Source of the DNA: Aliihoeflea sp. 40Bstr573
GTDB taxonomy: Bacteria; Pseudomonadota; Alphaproteobacteria; Rhizobiales; Rhizobiaceae
Assembly: GCF_024105655.1 (NCBI RefSeq)
Contig: NZ_JAAAMH010000003.1
Coordinates: 222,473-286,472, forward strand
Length of the DNA: 64,000 bases
Direction of reading: 5' to 3'
The first letter of the stretch is position 1, and the number at the start of each line of letters is the position of its first letter. A program made the translations under genes and the position numbers. Shown here piece by piece: positions 45,224 to 54,627 of the stretch. The notes beneath the pieces were generated by a model. That model worked only from the letters and a program-made list of their open reading frames with translations. It was not told where the DNA came from and ran no database searches.

Positions 45224-46302
45224 GACGAAAGCTTCCTGATCCACTGGTCGATGGCGACGGCGACGATGGTGAGCCAGCCGATGGCAAAGACCTGCCAGAG
45301 AACGTCGACGCCGGCGAGGCGCAGACCCGAATTGAACACGCCGACGATCAGCGCGCCGACCAGCGGCCCCATGATCGAGCCGCGTCCGCCGAAAAGCGAG
45401 ATGCCGCCGATCACCACGGCGGTGATGGATTGCAGGTTCGCTTCCTGGAACGATTGCGGCGAGACCGAGCCGACGCGGCCGATAGACGCCCAGGCCGCGA
45501 GGCCGCAGACGAGGCCCGCGAGCGCATAGACCGACAAAAGCGTGCGGTTGGTGCGAATGCCCGAGAGTTCGGCCGCTTCCTTGTCGTCGCCGATGGCGTA
45601 GACGTGGCGGCCCCACGCGGTGCGGTTCAGCATGTACCAGAGGACGACGAAGATCAGCACCATCAGGATCGAGCCATAGGTGAACTGTGCCCCGCCGATG
45701 CGGAAGCTCTGGCCAAAGAATTTGAGGAGCGGAGCCGCCGCGTCGATATCCTGGCTGCGGATCGACTGAGCGCCGGAGAGCCACAGCGTCAGGGCGAAGA
45801 AGATGTTCCAGGTGCCGAGCGTGACGATGAAGGGCGGCAGCTTGAATCGGGTGACGAACAGGCCGTTGAGCGCGCCGGCGGCGGCGCCGCCCACCATGCC
45901 GATGCCGATGGCGAGCGGGGCGGGAACGCCGAGACCGACGGCCAGATTTCCGGCCACCACGGACATCAGCACCATGATCGCGCCGACCGAAAGGTCGATA
46001 CCGGCGGTCAGGATGATGAGGCTTTGGGCCGCCGCCAGGATGCCGATGATCGAAACCTGCTGCATGATCAGCGACAGGTTGAAGGCGGAGAAGAAATTCG
46101 CGCCGGCTATGAAGCCGAAGGCGATGATGCTCAAGGCGAGAACGATGAAGGGCACCATCGTCGGATTGGCGTGAAGCACATGCTGCAGCCGGTCGATGAC
46201 GTTCTTCTCGTGGCCCTCGAAGGCGGCGACGGCGCGGTCGCTCTTGTCGAGCGAGGCCTCGAACTCCTGCCTGCGCGGGGGCAGGGCGCTTGTATCGGTC
46301 AT
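45220..46302 (-). CDS. frcC: Fructose-type ABC transporter permease FrcC
   Basis: BPD_transp_2-type permease of 360 residues with about nine membrane helices, including LIILTAGIDLSVGAIMVLMS (the family signature around the cytoplasmic loop), FIVTLGTWNIFFALTLWLSG and VVIGGISLFGGRGSIMGPLV. An acidic N-terminal tail of about 45 residues precedes the first helix. GGAGG precedes the ATG. It is separated from frcB by a 234-base gap with a palindromic element. Confidence 0.95.
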   Translation of the reverse strand: MTDTSALPPRRQEFEASLDKSDRAVAAFEGHEKNVIDRLQHVLHANPTMVPFIVLALSIIAFGFIAGANFFSAFNLSLIMQQVSIIGILAAAQSLIILTAGIDLSVGAIMVLMSVVAGNLAVGLGVPAPLAIGIGMVGGAAAGALNGLFVTRFKLPPFIVTLGTWNIFFALTLWLSGAQSIRSQDIDAAAPLLKFFGQSFRIGGAQFTYGSILMVLIFVVLWYMLNRTAWGRHVYAIGDDKEAAELSGIRTNRTLLSVYALAGLVCGLAAWASIGRVGSVSPQSFQEANLQSITAVVIGGISLFGGRGSIMGPLVGALIVGVFNSGLRLAGVDVLWQVFAIGWLTIVAVAIDQWIRKLSS

Positions 46303-46372
46303 GGCGGCTTCCTCCCAAAAGCGAAGCGAGTGTGATCCTTATCGCACGCGCGGTCAAAGCGGCGGCGGCTCC

Positions 46373-46529
46373 CTCTCCTTGCGGAGGAGAGAAACGTCAC
46401 TCGTGTCAGGCGGATTTTCATCCGCTACGCGGACCGCTCCTCCGGCCGGCGACCTGCTGCCTTCGGCAGCGCCCCGGCGTTCGGAGCCTTGCATCGTGCC
46501 ACGGGCACGTTGCGTTCGCTCACGCGAAC
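46373..46529. repeat. Palindrome-rich intergenic element between frcB and frcC
   Basis: Five short perfect hairpins follow one another: CTCTCCT/AGGAGAG (46373-46391), GCGGAT/ATCCGC (46410-46425), GCTGCC/GGCAGC (46456-46470), CGTGCC/GGCACG (46495-46509) and GTTCGC/GCGAAC (46514-46529), with a CCGGCCGG palindrome at 46442-46449. It looks like a rhizobial intergenic mosaic palindromic element, and sits only 7 bases past the frcB stop. It may act on mRNA stability between the binding-protein and permease cistrons. Confidence 0.6.
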
Positions 46530-46536
46530 CGATCCC

Positions 46537-47565
46537 TTACCCCCAGCACTTGTCCAGCCCCTCGGCCGAACCGATCGATTCCACGCCGTCGACCGGCTGG
46601 TCGGTAATCAGCGTCACGCCGGTGTCGAAGAAGTCGAGTCCTTCGGTCGGTGCGGGCTTTTCGCCGCTCTCGGCGAATTTCGCGATCGCCTCGATGCCGA
46701 GCGCGGCCATGTCGAGCGGGTATTGCTGCGAGGTCGCGCCGATAATGCCTTCGGAGACGTTCTGGACGCCCGGGCAGCCGCCATCGACCGAGACGATCAG
46801 GACGCCGTCGGTTTTGCCGAAGGATTTGAGCGTTTCGTAGGCGCCGGCGGCGGCCGGTTCGTTGATGGTGTAGACGACGTTGATGTCGGGGTCCTGCTGG
46901 AGAAGGTTCTCCATCGCGGTGCGCCCGCCTTCCTCGTTGCCGTCGGTGACGTCATGGCCGACGATGCGCGCGTCGTCCTCGTCGCCGATCAGGTTCTCGT
47001 CCTTGATGTCGATGCCAAAGCCGCTGAGGAAGCCCTGGTCGCGCAGAACGTCGACCGAAGGCGCGCTGGGGGCGAGGTCGAGAAGCGCGATCTTCGCATT
47101 CTCCGCTTCCGCGCCGAGCGTCGCGGCGGCCCACTGGCCGATCAGCTCGCCGGCCTTGAAATTGTCGGTGGCGAAGGTCGCGTCAGCGGCGTCGATCGGC
47201 TCCAGCGGCGTGTCGAGCGCGATCACCAGAATGCCGGCATCGCGCGCCTGCTGCACCACCGGCACGATCGCCTTGGTGTCGGAGGCGGTGAGCAGGATGC
47301 CCTTGGCGCCCGACGCGATGCAGCTTTCGATCGCCTGGACCTGCGTCTCGTGGTCGCCGTCGATCTTGCCGGCGAAGGTGGAGAGCTTGACGCCGAGTTC
47401 CTCTGCCTTGGCTGTCGCGCCTTCTTTCATCTTGACGAAGAAGGGGTTGATGTCGGTTTTGGTGATCAGGCAGGCACCAACTTCCTCCTGCGCGGCGGCC
47501 GGCGCGGCCATCATGATGGCGAGCGGTGCCGTTGCCGCCAAGGCTAGCTTGATCGTCGTCTTCAT
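46537..47565 (-). CDS. frcB: Fructose-type ABC transporter substrate-binding protein FrcB
   Basis: Periplasmic sugar-binding protein, 342 residues from ATG 47565 with GGAGG 8 bases upstream. Signal peptide of about 25 residues, then [60 protein letters not shown] and [20 protein letters not shown], matching the periplasmic-binding-protein-1 sugar class. The family member in Sinorhizobium binds fructose, mannose and ribose. First gene of frcBCA, facing frcR across a likely operator. Confidence 0.95.
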   Translation of the reverse strand: MKTTIKLALAATAPLAIMMAAPAAAQEEVGACLITKTDINPFFVKMKEGATAKAEELGVKLSTFAGKIDGDHETQVQAIESCIASGAKGILLTASDTKAIVPVVQQARDAGILVIALDTPLEPIDAADATFATDNFKAGELIGQWAAATLGAEAENAKIALLDLAPSAPSVDVLRDQGFLSGFGIDIKDENLIGDEDDARIVGHDVTDGNEEGGRTAMENLLQQDPDINVVYTINEPAAAGAYETLKSFGKTDGVLIVSVDGGCPGVQNVSEGIIGATSQQYPLDMAALGIEAIAKFAESGEKPAPTEGLDFFDTGVTLITDQPVDGVESIGSAEGLDKCWG

Positions 47566-47672
47566 CGCGAAATCCTCCGTTGAACTGACCGCCACCTCCT
47601 GGCGGGATAATTGGACGACCGGACAAGCGGCCATCGCAATCTGTCGCTAGGGAACCACCCTTGGTCGCCTGA

Positions 47673-47706
47673 GTCAATTAATAAATCAATCTAATTTATA
47701 ATTGAC
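47673..47706. promoter_or_regulatory. Likely FrcR operator between frcB and frcR
   Basis: An AT-rich dyad in an otherwise GC-rich gap: GTCAATTAATAAAT at 47673-47686 and ATTTATAATTGAC at 47694-47706, complementary but for one extra base. It is about 108 bases before frcB and 48 before frcR, so one site could control both. Its TAAAT-N7-ATTTA core resembles operators of ROK-family repressors. Confidence 0.65.
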
Positions 47707-47753
47707 CGCAGGCGTGCCACGCTGCATGGTCGCACGTCGCTTGGGAGGGCGCA

Positions 47754-48968
47754 TTGCTGGACAATCCGCATACGACATCGCATCTCGAGCCGCAGCTTCG
47801 CGGTTCCAACCAATCGGGCATGCGCGCCTGGAACGAACGGCTCGTCCTGTCGATCCTGCGCCGGCAGGGGCCGATGTCGAAGGCCGACATCGCCCGCGCC
47901 ACCGGCCTTTCCACGCAGACAGCCTGGGTCATCATCCGCGCGCTAGAAAAGGATGGGCTGCTCGAAAAGGGCAAGCCGCAGCGCGGCCGTGTCGGCCAGC
48001 CCTCCGTGCCTATGTCGCTTGCTCCCGATGGCGCACTTTTCCTCGGCCTGAAGATCGGCCGCAGGTCGAGCGAACTCGTCCTGATGGATTTCGTCGGAAA
48101 GATCCGCGCCCGGCGCACGCTCATCTATCGCTGGCCGACGCCCGGCAGCGTGCTCGAATTTACCCATGGCGCGATCGAAGCGGTGGTGGCCGAGATCGCG
48201 CCCGACCTTCGGTCCCGCATTGCAGGGCTCGGCGTCGCGATGCCGTTCCAGCTCTGGCAATGGTCCGCGCGGATCGGTGCGCCGCCGACCGATCTGGCCG
48301 GTTGGGAAACGCTCGACATCCGTGCCGAGCTTGCCCGCGCCTATCCGTTCCCGGTCTTCCTGCAGAACGACGCCTCGTCGGCCTGCGGCGCCGAACTCAT
48401 CTTCGGCGACGAGGTGCCGGCGGGCGATTTCCTCTATTTCTACGTGGGCTATTTCATCGGCGGCGGCGTCGTCCTCGACGGACAACTCTATACCGGCCGC
48501 AGCGGCAATGCAGGGGCGGTCGGGTCGATGCCGGTGCGCGGCGAGGACGGCCGAAACGTGCAGCTCATCGAGCGGGCGTCGATCTTCGGGCTGGAAGAGC
48601 TGCTGCAGGCTTCCGGCCAGCCGGCCACCAGCCTTTGGGAAACCCCGGCGGCCTGGCATGTCGATTCCGCCATTCTGGAGCGCTGGATCGAGGCAGCAGG
48701 GCAGGCCATCGCCGATGCGGCGCTTGCCGCCGTCGCGCTCGTCGATTTCGACGCCGTCATCATCGACGGCTCGATGCCGGTCGAGGTGCGTCGTCGCCTG
48801 CTGGCCGTCGCCGAGGCGCGGATGCGCAGCCACAATCTTTCCGGCGTGGCCGTACCCGCCTTCCGGGAAGGCTCGCTCGGGCCGCAAGCGCGCACGCTCG
48901 GCGCAGCGGCAATCCCGCTTTCCGAGCGCTTCCTGGTCGACCGGAACGGCCTGTTGATGCCGGCCTGA
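47754..48968 (+). CDS. frcR: ROK-family transcriptional regulator FrcR
   Basis: 404 residues from TTG 47754 with GGGAGG 5 bases upstream. N-terminal winged helix (LVLSILRRQGPMSKADIARA, TGLSTQTAWVIIRALEKDGL) followed by a ROK sugar-kinase-like domain (LGLKIGRRSSELVLMDFVGK, FPVFLQNDASSACGAEL, YVGYFIGGGVVLDGQLYTGR). The Cys-rich zinc motif of active ROK kinases is not evident, so it is a regulator. Divergent from frcB; very likely a repressor of frcBCA lifted by a sugar. Confidence 0.92.
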   Translation: MLDNPHTTSHLEPQLRGSNQSGMRAWNERLVLSILRRQGPMSKADIARATGLSTQTAWVIIRALEKDGLLEKGKPQRGRVGQPSVPMSLAPDGALFLGLKIGRRSSELVLMDFVGKIRARRTLIYRWPTPGSVLEFTHGAIEAVVAEIAPDLRSRIAGLGVAMPFQLWQWSARIGAPPTDLAGWETLDIRAELARAYPFPVFLQNDASSACGAELIFGDEVPAGDFLYFYVGYFIGGGVVLDGQLYTGRSGNAGAVGSMPVRGEDGRNVQLIERASIFGLEELLQASGQPATSLWETPAAWHVDSAILERWIEAAGQAIADAALAAVALVDFDAVIIDGSMPVEVRRRLLAVAEARMRSHNLSGVAVPAFREGSLGPQARTLGAAAIPLSERFLVDRNGLLMPA

Positions 48969-49096
48969 GCCGTGCAAGGCCGATAAATATGCCGCGTCGG
49001 GCGTCAATGCCTCTTGAACATCGGCCGGACGCCATATCTAAAGCGCGTCCACCGACCGCGACGGCGGTCCCGTTCCCGAGCTTTCCGGAGACCTGA

Positions 49097-50083
49097 ATGG
49101 AAACCTGGCTGCCCCTCATTGCCGGACTGATCATGCTCGTTATCGGCGGCGAGCTTCTGGTTCGCGGGGCCGTCAAGGTCGCCAGCAACATGGGCGTCTC
49201 GCCACTCGTCATCGGCCTGACGCTGGTCGGCTTCGGAACCTCGACGCCCGAGCTGGTGACGTCGGTCCAGGCCGCGCTCAACGGCTCGCCGGGCATCGCC
49301 TTCGGCAACGTGGTCGGATCGAACCTGGCCAATCTTCTGCTGATCCTGGGCGTTTCGGCCCTGATCACGCCCATCGCCATCGCATCGGGCACGCTGCGGC
49401 GCGACGGCGCGGTCATGGTCGCGGTCGCGGTCGTGTTCACGGTGCTCGCGCTGACCATGCCGCTCGGCCGCGCCGTCGGCATCGCCTTTGTCGCTGCGCT
49501 TGCGGCGTATATCTTCATCGCGTTTCGTCAGGAAAGCGGCGGCAATCCCGATCACGGCGCCGTGCATGACAAGTCGGCGGCCGCGCAGGGCATCGATCCC
49601 GCGCTGGCCGGCGGCTCGGGCGGCTCCACCCTCATGGGCCTCGTGACGGCGGCCGTCGGTCTCGCCATCGTGGTGGGCGGCGGCTATTTCCTCGTCAACG
49701 GCGCCGTTGCCCTCGCGCGCTCCTACGGCATTTCGGAGACCGTGATCGGCCTGACCATCGTCGCGGTGGGCACTTCGATGCCCGAGCTCGTTACCTCGCT
49801 CGTCGCTGCCTTCCGCAAGCAGGCGGACGTCGCCTTCGGCAACATCATCGGCTCGAACATCTACAACATTCTGGGCATCGGCGGCGTGACCGTCCTGATC
49901 GCCCCGAGCGAAGTGCCGTCCGAGATCGCGAACTTCGACAATTTCATCATGGTCGGCGCATCGCTGCTGGTGGTTGTGCTGGCCAATACCGGGCGCAGGA
50001 TCGCGCGGTGGGAAGGGGCACTGCTTCTGGCCGGCTATGTCGCCTACATCGCCTTCCTCTGGCCGACGGGTAGCGCAGCCTAG
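49097..50083 (+). CDS. Calcium/sodium antiporter (CaCA family)
   Basis: A 328-residue inner-membrane exchanger with about ten helices and two inverted repeats, each with the ion-binding alpha motif: GLTLVGFGTSTPELVTSVQA at about 40-59 and GLTIVAVGTSMPELVTSLVA at about 217-236, plus GNVVGSNLANLLLILG and GNIIGSNIYNILGIGG. Similar to E. coli YrbG. GGAG lies upstream of the ATG. Its TAG stop shares bases with the stop of the convergent membrane-protein gene (CTAG). Confidence 0.95.
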   Translation: METWLPLIAGLIMLVIGGELLVRGAVKVASNMGVSPLVIGLTLVGFGTSTPELVTSVQAALNGSPGIAFGNVVGSNLANLLLILGVSALITPIAIASGTLRRDGAVMVAVAVVFTVLALTMPLGRAVGIAFVAALAAYIFIAFRQESGGNPDHGAVHDKSAAAQGIDPALAGGSGGSTLMGLVTAAVGLAIVVGGGYFLVNGAVALARSYGISETVIGLTIVAVGTSMPELVTSLVAAFRKQADVAFGNIIGSNIYNILGIGGVTVLIAPSEVPSEIANFDNFIMVGASLLVVVLANTGRRIARWEGALLLAGYVAYIAFLWPTGSAA

Positions 50084-50379
50084 AGGATCGTCGCAGCGAT
50101 CATCCACAAGAGCGCGGCTGTGCGGGCAAGATCACGCCAGACGGGCGTCGTCTGGTCCGCGGCCTTCCAGACGCCCATCGTCACCAGCACATTGTAGGGA
50201 AGCGGCGACAGGAAGACCAAGACGCCGAGCGCGGTCGGCGCGTCGCTGGCAAAGACGGCCAGTGCCGCGGCGGCGCTGGCGACAGCGAGCACGGTGCCGA
50301 CCAGCATCATGTCGCGCCAGAAGACGGTGCCGAGCGGCACCGTCCCGTCAATTCGCTCACGGATATAGGCGCGGATCAC
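50080..50379 (-). CDS. Small membrane protein of unknown function
   Basis: A 99-residue protein with three hydrophobic stretches (DMMLVGTVLAVASAAAALAV, APTALGVLVFLSPLPYNVLV, TAALLWMIAATIL) and a basic N-terminus. It begins at GTG 50379 without a clear ribosome site, six bases after the DUF2076 gene, suggesting translational coupling. I recognise no family. Confidence 0.65.
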   Translation of the reverse strand: MIRAYIRERIDGTVPLGTVFWRDMMLVGTVLAVASAAAALAVFASDAPTALGVLVFLSPLPYNVLVTMGVWKAADQTTPVWRDLARTAALLWMIAATIL

Positions 50380-50385
50380 GAAGTG

Positions 50386-50925
50386 TCAGATGTCGAAGTC
50401 GCCGAAATCCCCGCCATCCATGCCGGGGTCTTCGAAATCGGCTTCCGTCTCGTCGATGCCTGCATCGGCGGCCTCCGCGTCTCCGGCCAGCATGCCCCCG
50501 AGCATGTTGGCAAGAAGAACGCCGCCGGCCACGCCCATTGCGGTCTGCGCGGCACCGGCCAGGAACCCGCCGCCGGAACGGCCCTGCGGGCCGCGCGGCA
50601 CGGAAGGCGCTCCCATCGGCGAGCGGCCGACGCGGGGAACGGAGCCGCGCGCGTTCGGCGACGATGCGCCGAAGAGGCCGCCGAGAAATCCGCCAGCCCC
50701 CTGTGACGCGCTCGATTCGAGTTCGGCAAGGCGGGCCTGCGCCGCCTTCAACGCCTCTTCCTGCACGACGATGGTCTGCGCCATGTAGTAGGGCGCCCCA
50801 GGCTGGCGCGCGATCCGATCGCGAATGAACTCCTCCGATTCAGGGTCGCGCGGCTGTCCCTGGCGTTCCACCTCGGCGAGCTTGCCGAACAGATCCTCGA
50901 TTGCCTGCTGGTCGTTGCGGTCCAT
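50386..50925 (-). CDS. DUF2076-domain protein
   Basis: 179 residues from ATG 50925 with GGAG upstream. The N-terminus MDRNDQQAIEDLFGKLAEVE and the following RDPESEEFIRDRIARQPGAP, YYMAQTIVVQEEALKAAQAR are typical of DUF2076. A Gly/Pro-rich linker leads to a hydrophobic patch (FLAGAAQTAMGVAGGVLLAN) and an acidic tail ending DFGDFDI. Periplasmic or membrane-linked placement is guessed; the family's function is unknown. Confidence 0.85.
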   Translation of the reverse strand: MDRNDQQAIEDLFGKLAEVERQGQPRDPESEEFIRDRIARQPGAPYYMAQTIVVQEEALKAAQARLAELESSASQGAGGFLGGLFGASSPNARGSVPRVGRSPMGAPSVPRGPQGRSGGGFLAGAAQTAMGVAGGVLLANMLGGMLAGDAEAADAGIDETEADFEDPGMDGGDFGDFDI

Positions 50926-51069
50926 AGCGCTCTCCTTCCATTGTTCGACGCGTGAATTCGCGGGTCGCGCTTTCGATCCCGCGCCATTGGTCGAAAAGAA
51001 TATAGGTGGTCTTTCGGGCCGCTGCTGAAATCGTCTAAGGAGAGCCGCACGATGCGGCTGGAGGATGAA

Positions 51070-52107
51070 ATGAAGCAACTGACGATCAGGCGACCGGACG
51101 ACTGGCATGTGCATCTGCGCGATGGTGCGGTGCTGAAGGCCGTGACGCCCGACACCTCGGCGCATTTCTCACGCGCGATCGTCATGCCCAATCTCGTGCC
51201 GCCGGTCGTGACGACAAGGGACGCAGCCGCCTATCGCGATCGCATCCTCGCCGCCATTCCAAGCGGGCACGACTTCACACCGCTGATGACGCTGTATCTC
51301 ACCGAAGGCACGAGTGCCGAAGACGTCGAGGTGGGTTTCCGCTCCGGTCTCGTGACGGCCGTGAAGCTCTATCCGGCCGGCGCGACGACCAATTCGCAAA
51401 GCGGTGTGCGCGACCTTTCCAAGGTCATGCCGGTTCTGGAGCGGATGGCGTCGATCGGCATGACGCTTTGCGTCCATGGCGAGGTCACCGATCCGTCGAC
51501 CGACATCTTCGACCGCGAGGCGGTGTTCATCGAGCGCGTTCTGGCCCCGCTGCGCGAGCGCCTGCCCGAACTTCGCATCGTCATGGAGCATGTCACGACG
51601 AAGGACGGCGTCGATTTCGTCAGCTCGCAATCCGAGAACATGGGCGCGACGATCACGACGCATCACCTGATCATCAACCGCAACGCGATCCTCGCTGGCG
51701 GAATCCGCCCGCACTATTACTGCCTGCCCGTCGCCAAGCGCGAGGAGCACCGGCTGGTGCTGCGCCGCGCGGCGACGTCGGGCGACGCGCGTTTCTTCCT
51801 CGGCACGGATTCGGCGCCCCATGTCGACCCACTGAAGGAGTGCGCCTGTGGCTGTGCGGGCATCTATTCATCGCTGAACACCATGTCCTGCCTCGCCCAT
51901 GTGTTCGAGGAAGACGGCGCGCTCGACCGGCTGGAAGCCTTCGCCTCGCTCAACGGCCCGGCCTTTTACCGCCTGCCGCCGAACGAAGCGACGATCACGC
52001 TTGAGCGGCGCGAGACGGCATGGGATTATCCCAGGAAGCGCAACACGGGCGAGGACGACATCACCGTCTTCGATCCGATGTTCCCGCTTCACTGGGTGGC
52101 TACATGA
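51070..52107 (+). CDS. pyrC: Dihydroorotase PyrC
   Basis: Third step of pyrimidine synthesis, closing carbamoyl-aspartate to dihydroorotate. 345 residues from ATG 51070 (GGAGG 5 bases upstream), matching the E. coli-type PyrC length. Zinc ligands HVH at 13-15 in [13 protein letters not shown], carboxylated Lys in [16 protein letters not shown], then [22 protein letters not shown] and the late FLGTDSAPH with the catalytic Asp. Overlaps the next gene by 4 bases. Confidence 0.97.
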   Translation: MKQLTIRRPDDWHVHLRDGAVLKAVTPDTSAHFSRAIVMPNLVPPVVTTRDAAAYRDRILAAIPSGHDFTPLMTLYLTEGTSAEDVEVGFRSGLVTAVKLYPAGATTNSQSGVRDLSKVMPVLERMASIGMTLCVHGEVTDPSTDIFDREAVFIERVLAPLRERLPELRIVMEHVTTKDGVDFVSSQSENMGATITTHHLIINRNAILAGGIRPHYYCLPVAKREEHRLVLRRAATSGDARFFLGTDSAPHVDPLKECACGCAGIYSSLNTMSCLAHVFEEDGALDRLEAFASLNGPAFYRLPPNEATITLERRETAWDYPRKRNTGEDDITVFDPMFPLHWVAT

Positions 52108-52298
52108 AGCTCTTCGATACCGACCATCCGTTCTTCAGGCCGCTCTGGATCAGGCTTGCCGTCTGCGCGGTCGCAGGCGGCTGGGCGGTCTTCGAGTTCT
52201 CGACCGGCGCCACCGTCTGGGGCCTGATCTTCCTCGCCTTCTTCGCCCTGTCGGTCTGGGGCTTTTTCATCGACTTCAATCCGCGCGAACCCGACTGA
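52104..52298 (+). CDS. Small DUF3329-like membrane protein
   Basis: 64 residues beginning in the pyrC stop (ATGA). Two membrane helices ([38 protein letters not shown]) with a DHPFFRPLW start typical of short DUF3329-like proteins of rhizobia. Function unknown; coupled to pyrC. Confidence 0.78.
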   Translation: MKLFDTDHPFFRPLWIRLAVCAVAGGWAVFEFSTGATVWGLIFLAFFALSVWGFFIDFNPREPD

Positions 52299-52363
52299 CG
52301 CGTTGCGCGCAGCCTCCCGCCATGCTCCCTTCGCGGGCGTCGCGTGAATCGGGAGGAGATGCG

Positions 52364-53938
52364 TTGACGCAAGAAGACCAGCCGGCGCCCCGCGCGCCCG
52401 GTATCGATCCGCAGATCGTGCGCCTGTCGTCGTGCCTTACCCTCGGCGCGCTCTTTGCCAATGCCGCGCGCGCCGGGCCGGAGCGCATCGCTGTTCAGGA
52501 AGGCGAGCGGCAGCTCACCTATCGCGACGCCGACCAGCGCAGCAATCGTCTCGCCAACCATCTTGCCGGGCTCGGCATCCACCGCGGCGACCGCGTCGCC
52601 ATCATTTCCGAGAACCGCTGCGAATATATCGAGACGTTCATCGCCTGCGCCAAGCTCGGCATCATCGCCGCCTGCCAGAACTGGCGGCTCGTCGATGCCG
52701 AACTGCGCCATTGCGTCGAACTCGTCGCGCCGAAGGTGATCCTCGCTTCGCCGCGCTTTGCCGGCCGAACGGCCATGCTTGCCGACATCGCGCCGATGCT
52801 GGAATTCGGTGCGCCTTATGAAGCGGCACTCGCCGCTGCCAGCGAAGCACCCGTCTCCGACCGCTGCAACGGCGAGGACGGGCTGGTCATCCTCTATACG
52901 AGCGGGACGACCGGCATGCCCAAGGGTGCGCTGATCAGCCAGCGCGCCGAGATCGCGCGTGCCTATATCCAGATGACGGACATGCCGAACACGGCCGACG
53001 ACGCCTTCGTCGCCTGGGCGCCGCTCTTTCACATGGTCTCGACCGACACGGTCTTCATGACGCTGATCCAGGGCGGAAAGGTGATCGTGACCGACGGGTT
53101 CGACGCCGACGAACTGGCGCGGATCGTCGCCGCCGAGACGCTCGGCCGGCTGACGCTGATGCCCGGCATGATTACCGCCTTCCTCGACGCGATGAAGGCG
53201 GCCGGCCAGTCGGCGCGCGGCGTCAGATGGGTGGGCGTCATGGCCGATCTCGTGCCGCGCGAGCAACTCGCCGAGATCACCCGCACCTTGAATGCGCCCT
53301 ATCTCAACACGTTCGGCGCGACCGAGACCGGCTTTCCACCGGCTTCGCTCTCGGCCATTCCGGTCGGCGTGGTGCCGACCTCGCTCGACAAGCGCCAAAG
53401 CTCGTTCTGCCAGATCAAGCTGGTCGATCCCGAAGGCCGCGAAGTGCCGGACGGCGAGCCGGGCGAGCTTGCGATCCGCAGCCCCGCGCTCTTTTCCGGC
53501 TACTGGAACAACGAAGCAGCCAACGCCGAGGATTTTCGCGGCGGGTGGTTTCATATGGGCGATGTCTTCACGCGCAATCGCGACGGTTCGCTTTCCTTCG
53601 TCGACCGGCGCAAATATCTGATCAAGTCGGGCGGCGAGAACGTCTATCCGGCCGAGATCGAGCGCGTGCTGCTCGCCCAGCCCGGGGTGGCGGACGCCGT
53701 CGTCGTGCGCAAGCGCGATCCGCAATGGGGCGAGGTGCCGATCGCCTTCGTGGTGCCGAAGGCGAAGCTGGAGGCGGGGACGCTGATCGAGCGCTGCCGC
53801 GCAGAAATCGCCCGCTATAAGGTGCCGAAGGAAATCCACTTCGTCACCGACGCGGACCTGCCGCGCAGCACCACCGGCAAGATCATGCGGCACGAACTCG
53901 AAAAGCGCCTGACAGGCAGCAAGGCAAGCAAACGATGA
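52364..53938 (+). CDS. AMP-binding acyl-CoA synthetase-like enzyme
   Basis: Adenylate-forming enzyme that activates a carboxylic acid as a CoA ester, 524 residues. TTG 52364 is the start, with GGAGG 7 bases upstream; the frame upstream is a shadow of pyrC. Motifs: YTSGTTGMPKG at about 178-188, LNTFGATETGFPPASL (about 310-325), GWFHMGDVFTRNRDG, DRRKYLIKSGGENVYPAEIE and the catalytic lysine in PRSTTGKIMRHELEKRL. The acid substrate is not known; medium-chain or aromatic acids are plausible. It is coupled by a 4-base overlap to a GST gene. Confidence 0.92.
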   Translation: MTQEDQPAPRAPGIDPQIVRLSSCLTLGALFANAARAGPERIAVQEGERQLTYRDADQRSNRLANHLAGLGIHRGDRVAIISENRCEYIETFIACAKLGIIAACQNWRLVDAELRHCVELVAPKVILASPRFAGRTAMLADIAPMLEFGAPYEAALAAASEAPVSDRCNGEDGLVILYTSGTTGMPKGALISQRAEIARAYIQMTDMPNTADDAFVAWAPLFHMVSTDTVFMTLIQGGKVIVTDGFDADELARIVAAETLGRLTLMPGMITAFLDAMKAAGQSARGVRWVGVMADLVPREQLAEITRTLNAPYLNTFGATETGFPPASLSAIPVGVVPTSLDKRQSSFCQIKLVDPEGREVPDGEPGELAIRSPALFSGYWNNEAANAEDFRGGWFHMGDVFTRNRDGSLSFVDRRKYLIKSGGENVYPAEIERVLLAQPGVADAVVVRKRDPQWGEVPIAFVVPKAKLEAGTLIERCRAEIARYKVPKEIHFVTDADLPRSTTGKIMRHELEKRLTGSKASKR

Positions 53939-54615
53939 TCGAACTCTACCATTGCGTAAACGCCCGTTCCTTCCGCCCGCTCTGGACGCTGGAGGAGATG
54001 GGGCTCGACTACACGCTCCACGTGCTGCCGTTCCCGCCGCGCTATCTCGCCCCGGGCTACAAGGACATGAACCCGCTCGGCACTATCCCGCTCCTGATCG
54101 ACAGCGAGACCCGAATGACCGAATCGAGCGCGATCTGCCATTATCTGGCGACGCGATATGGTCCATGCCCACTGGCGGTAGCGCCAGACGAGCCGGACTA
54201 TGGCGCCTATCTCAACTTCCTTCACATGGGCGAGGCGACGCTGACCTTCCCGCAGACGCTGGTGCTGCGCTATCGCCATTTCGAGGAGGCCGAGGAGCGG
54301 CGCCTTCCGCAGGTCGCCGACGACTATGCACGCTGGTTCCTCGCCCGGCTGCGCGCGGTCGATGCGCGCCTTGCCGGCCGCGACCATCTTTGCGCCGGCC
54401 GCTTCACCGCCGCCGACATCTCGGTCGGCTATGCGCTGATGCTGGCGGCCACGATCGGGCTCGATGCCGAGTTCTCCGAGACGCTGCGCGCCTATTTCGA
54501 CCGCATTCGCGCGCGTGAAGGCCATCGCCGCGCGCAGGCGCGTCAGGCCGAGGGCGCGAAATCCCTCGGCCCGGTGGACCAGTTCGGCCGGCCGCTTGCC
54601 TCGCTGGCAACGTGA
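53935..54615 (+). CDS. Glutathione S-transferase family protein
   Basis: 226 residues with a thioredoxin-like N-terminal domain (MIELYHCVNARSFRPLWTLE, GYKDMNPLGTIPLLIDSETR, MTESSAICHYLATRYGP with the cis-Pro and ESSAI glutathione loop) and an all-helical C-terminal domain (GRFTAADISVGYALMLAATI). ATG overlaps the synthetase stop, so the two are coupled; possible joint role in detoxifying or degrading an acid. Confidence 0.92.
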   Translation: MIELYHCVNARSFRPLWTLEEMGLDYTLHVLPFPPRYLAPGYKDMNPLGTIPLLIDSETRMTESSAICHYLATRYGPCPLAVAPDEPDYGAYLNFLHMGEATLTFPQTLVLRYRHFEEAEERRLPQVADDYARWFLARLRAVDARLAGRDHLCAGRFTAADISVGYALMLAATIGLDAEFSETLRAYFDRIRAREGHRRAQARQAEGAKSLGPVDQFGRPLASLAT

Positions 54616-54627
54616 CCGGCCAGAGGT

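Noticed and set aside
44441..46357. One 638-codon frame suggesting a fused permease-ATPase
   Set aside because: The first 378 codons are out-of-frame noise over frcC; FrcA starts at 45223 and FrcC is intact in its own frame.
49004..50107. A 367-codon minus-strand frame opposite the Ca2+/Na+ antiporter
   Set aside because: It is His/Asp/Arg-rich low-complexity shadow of a membrane-protein gene with no family similarity.
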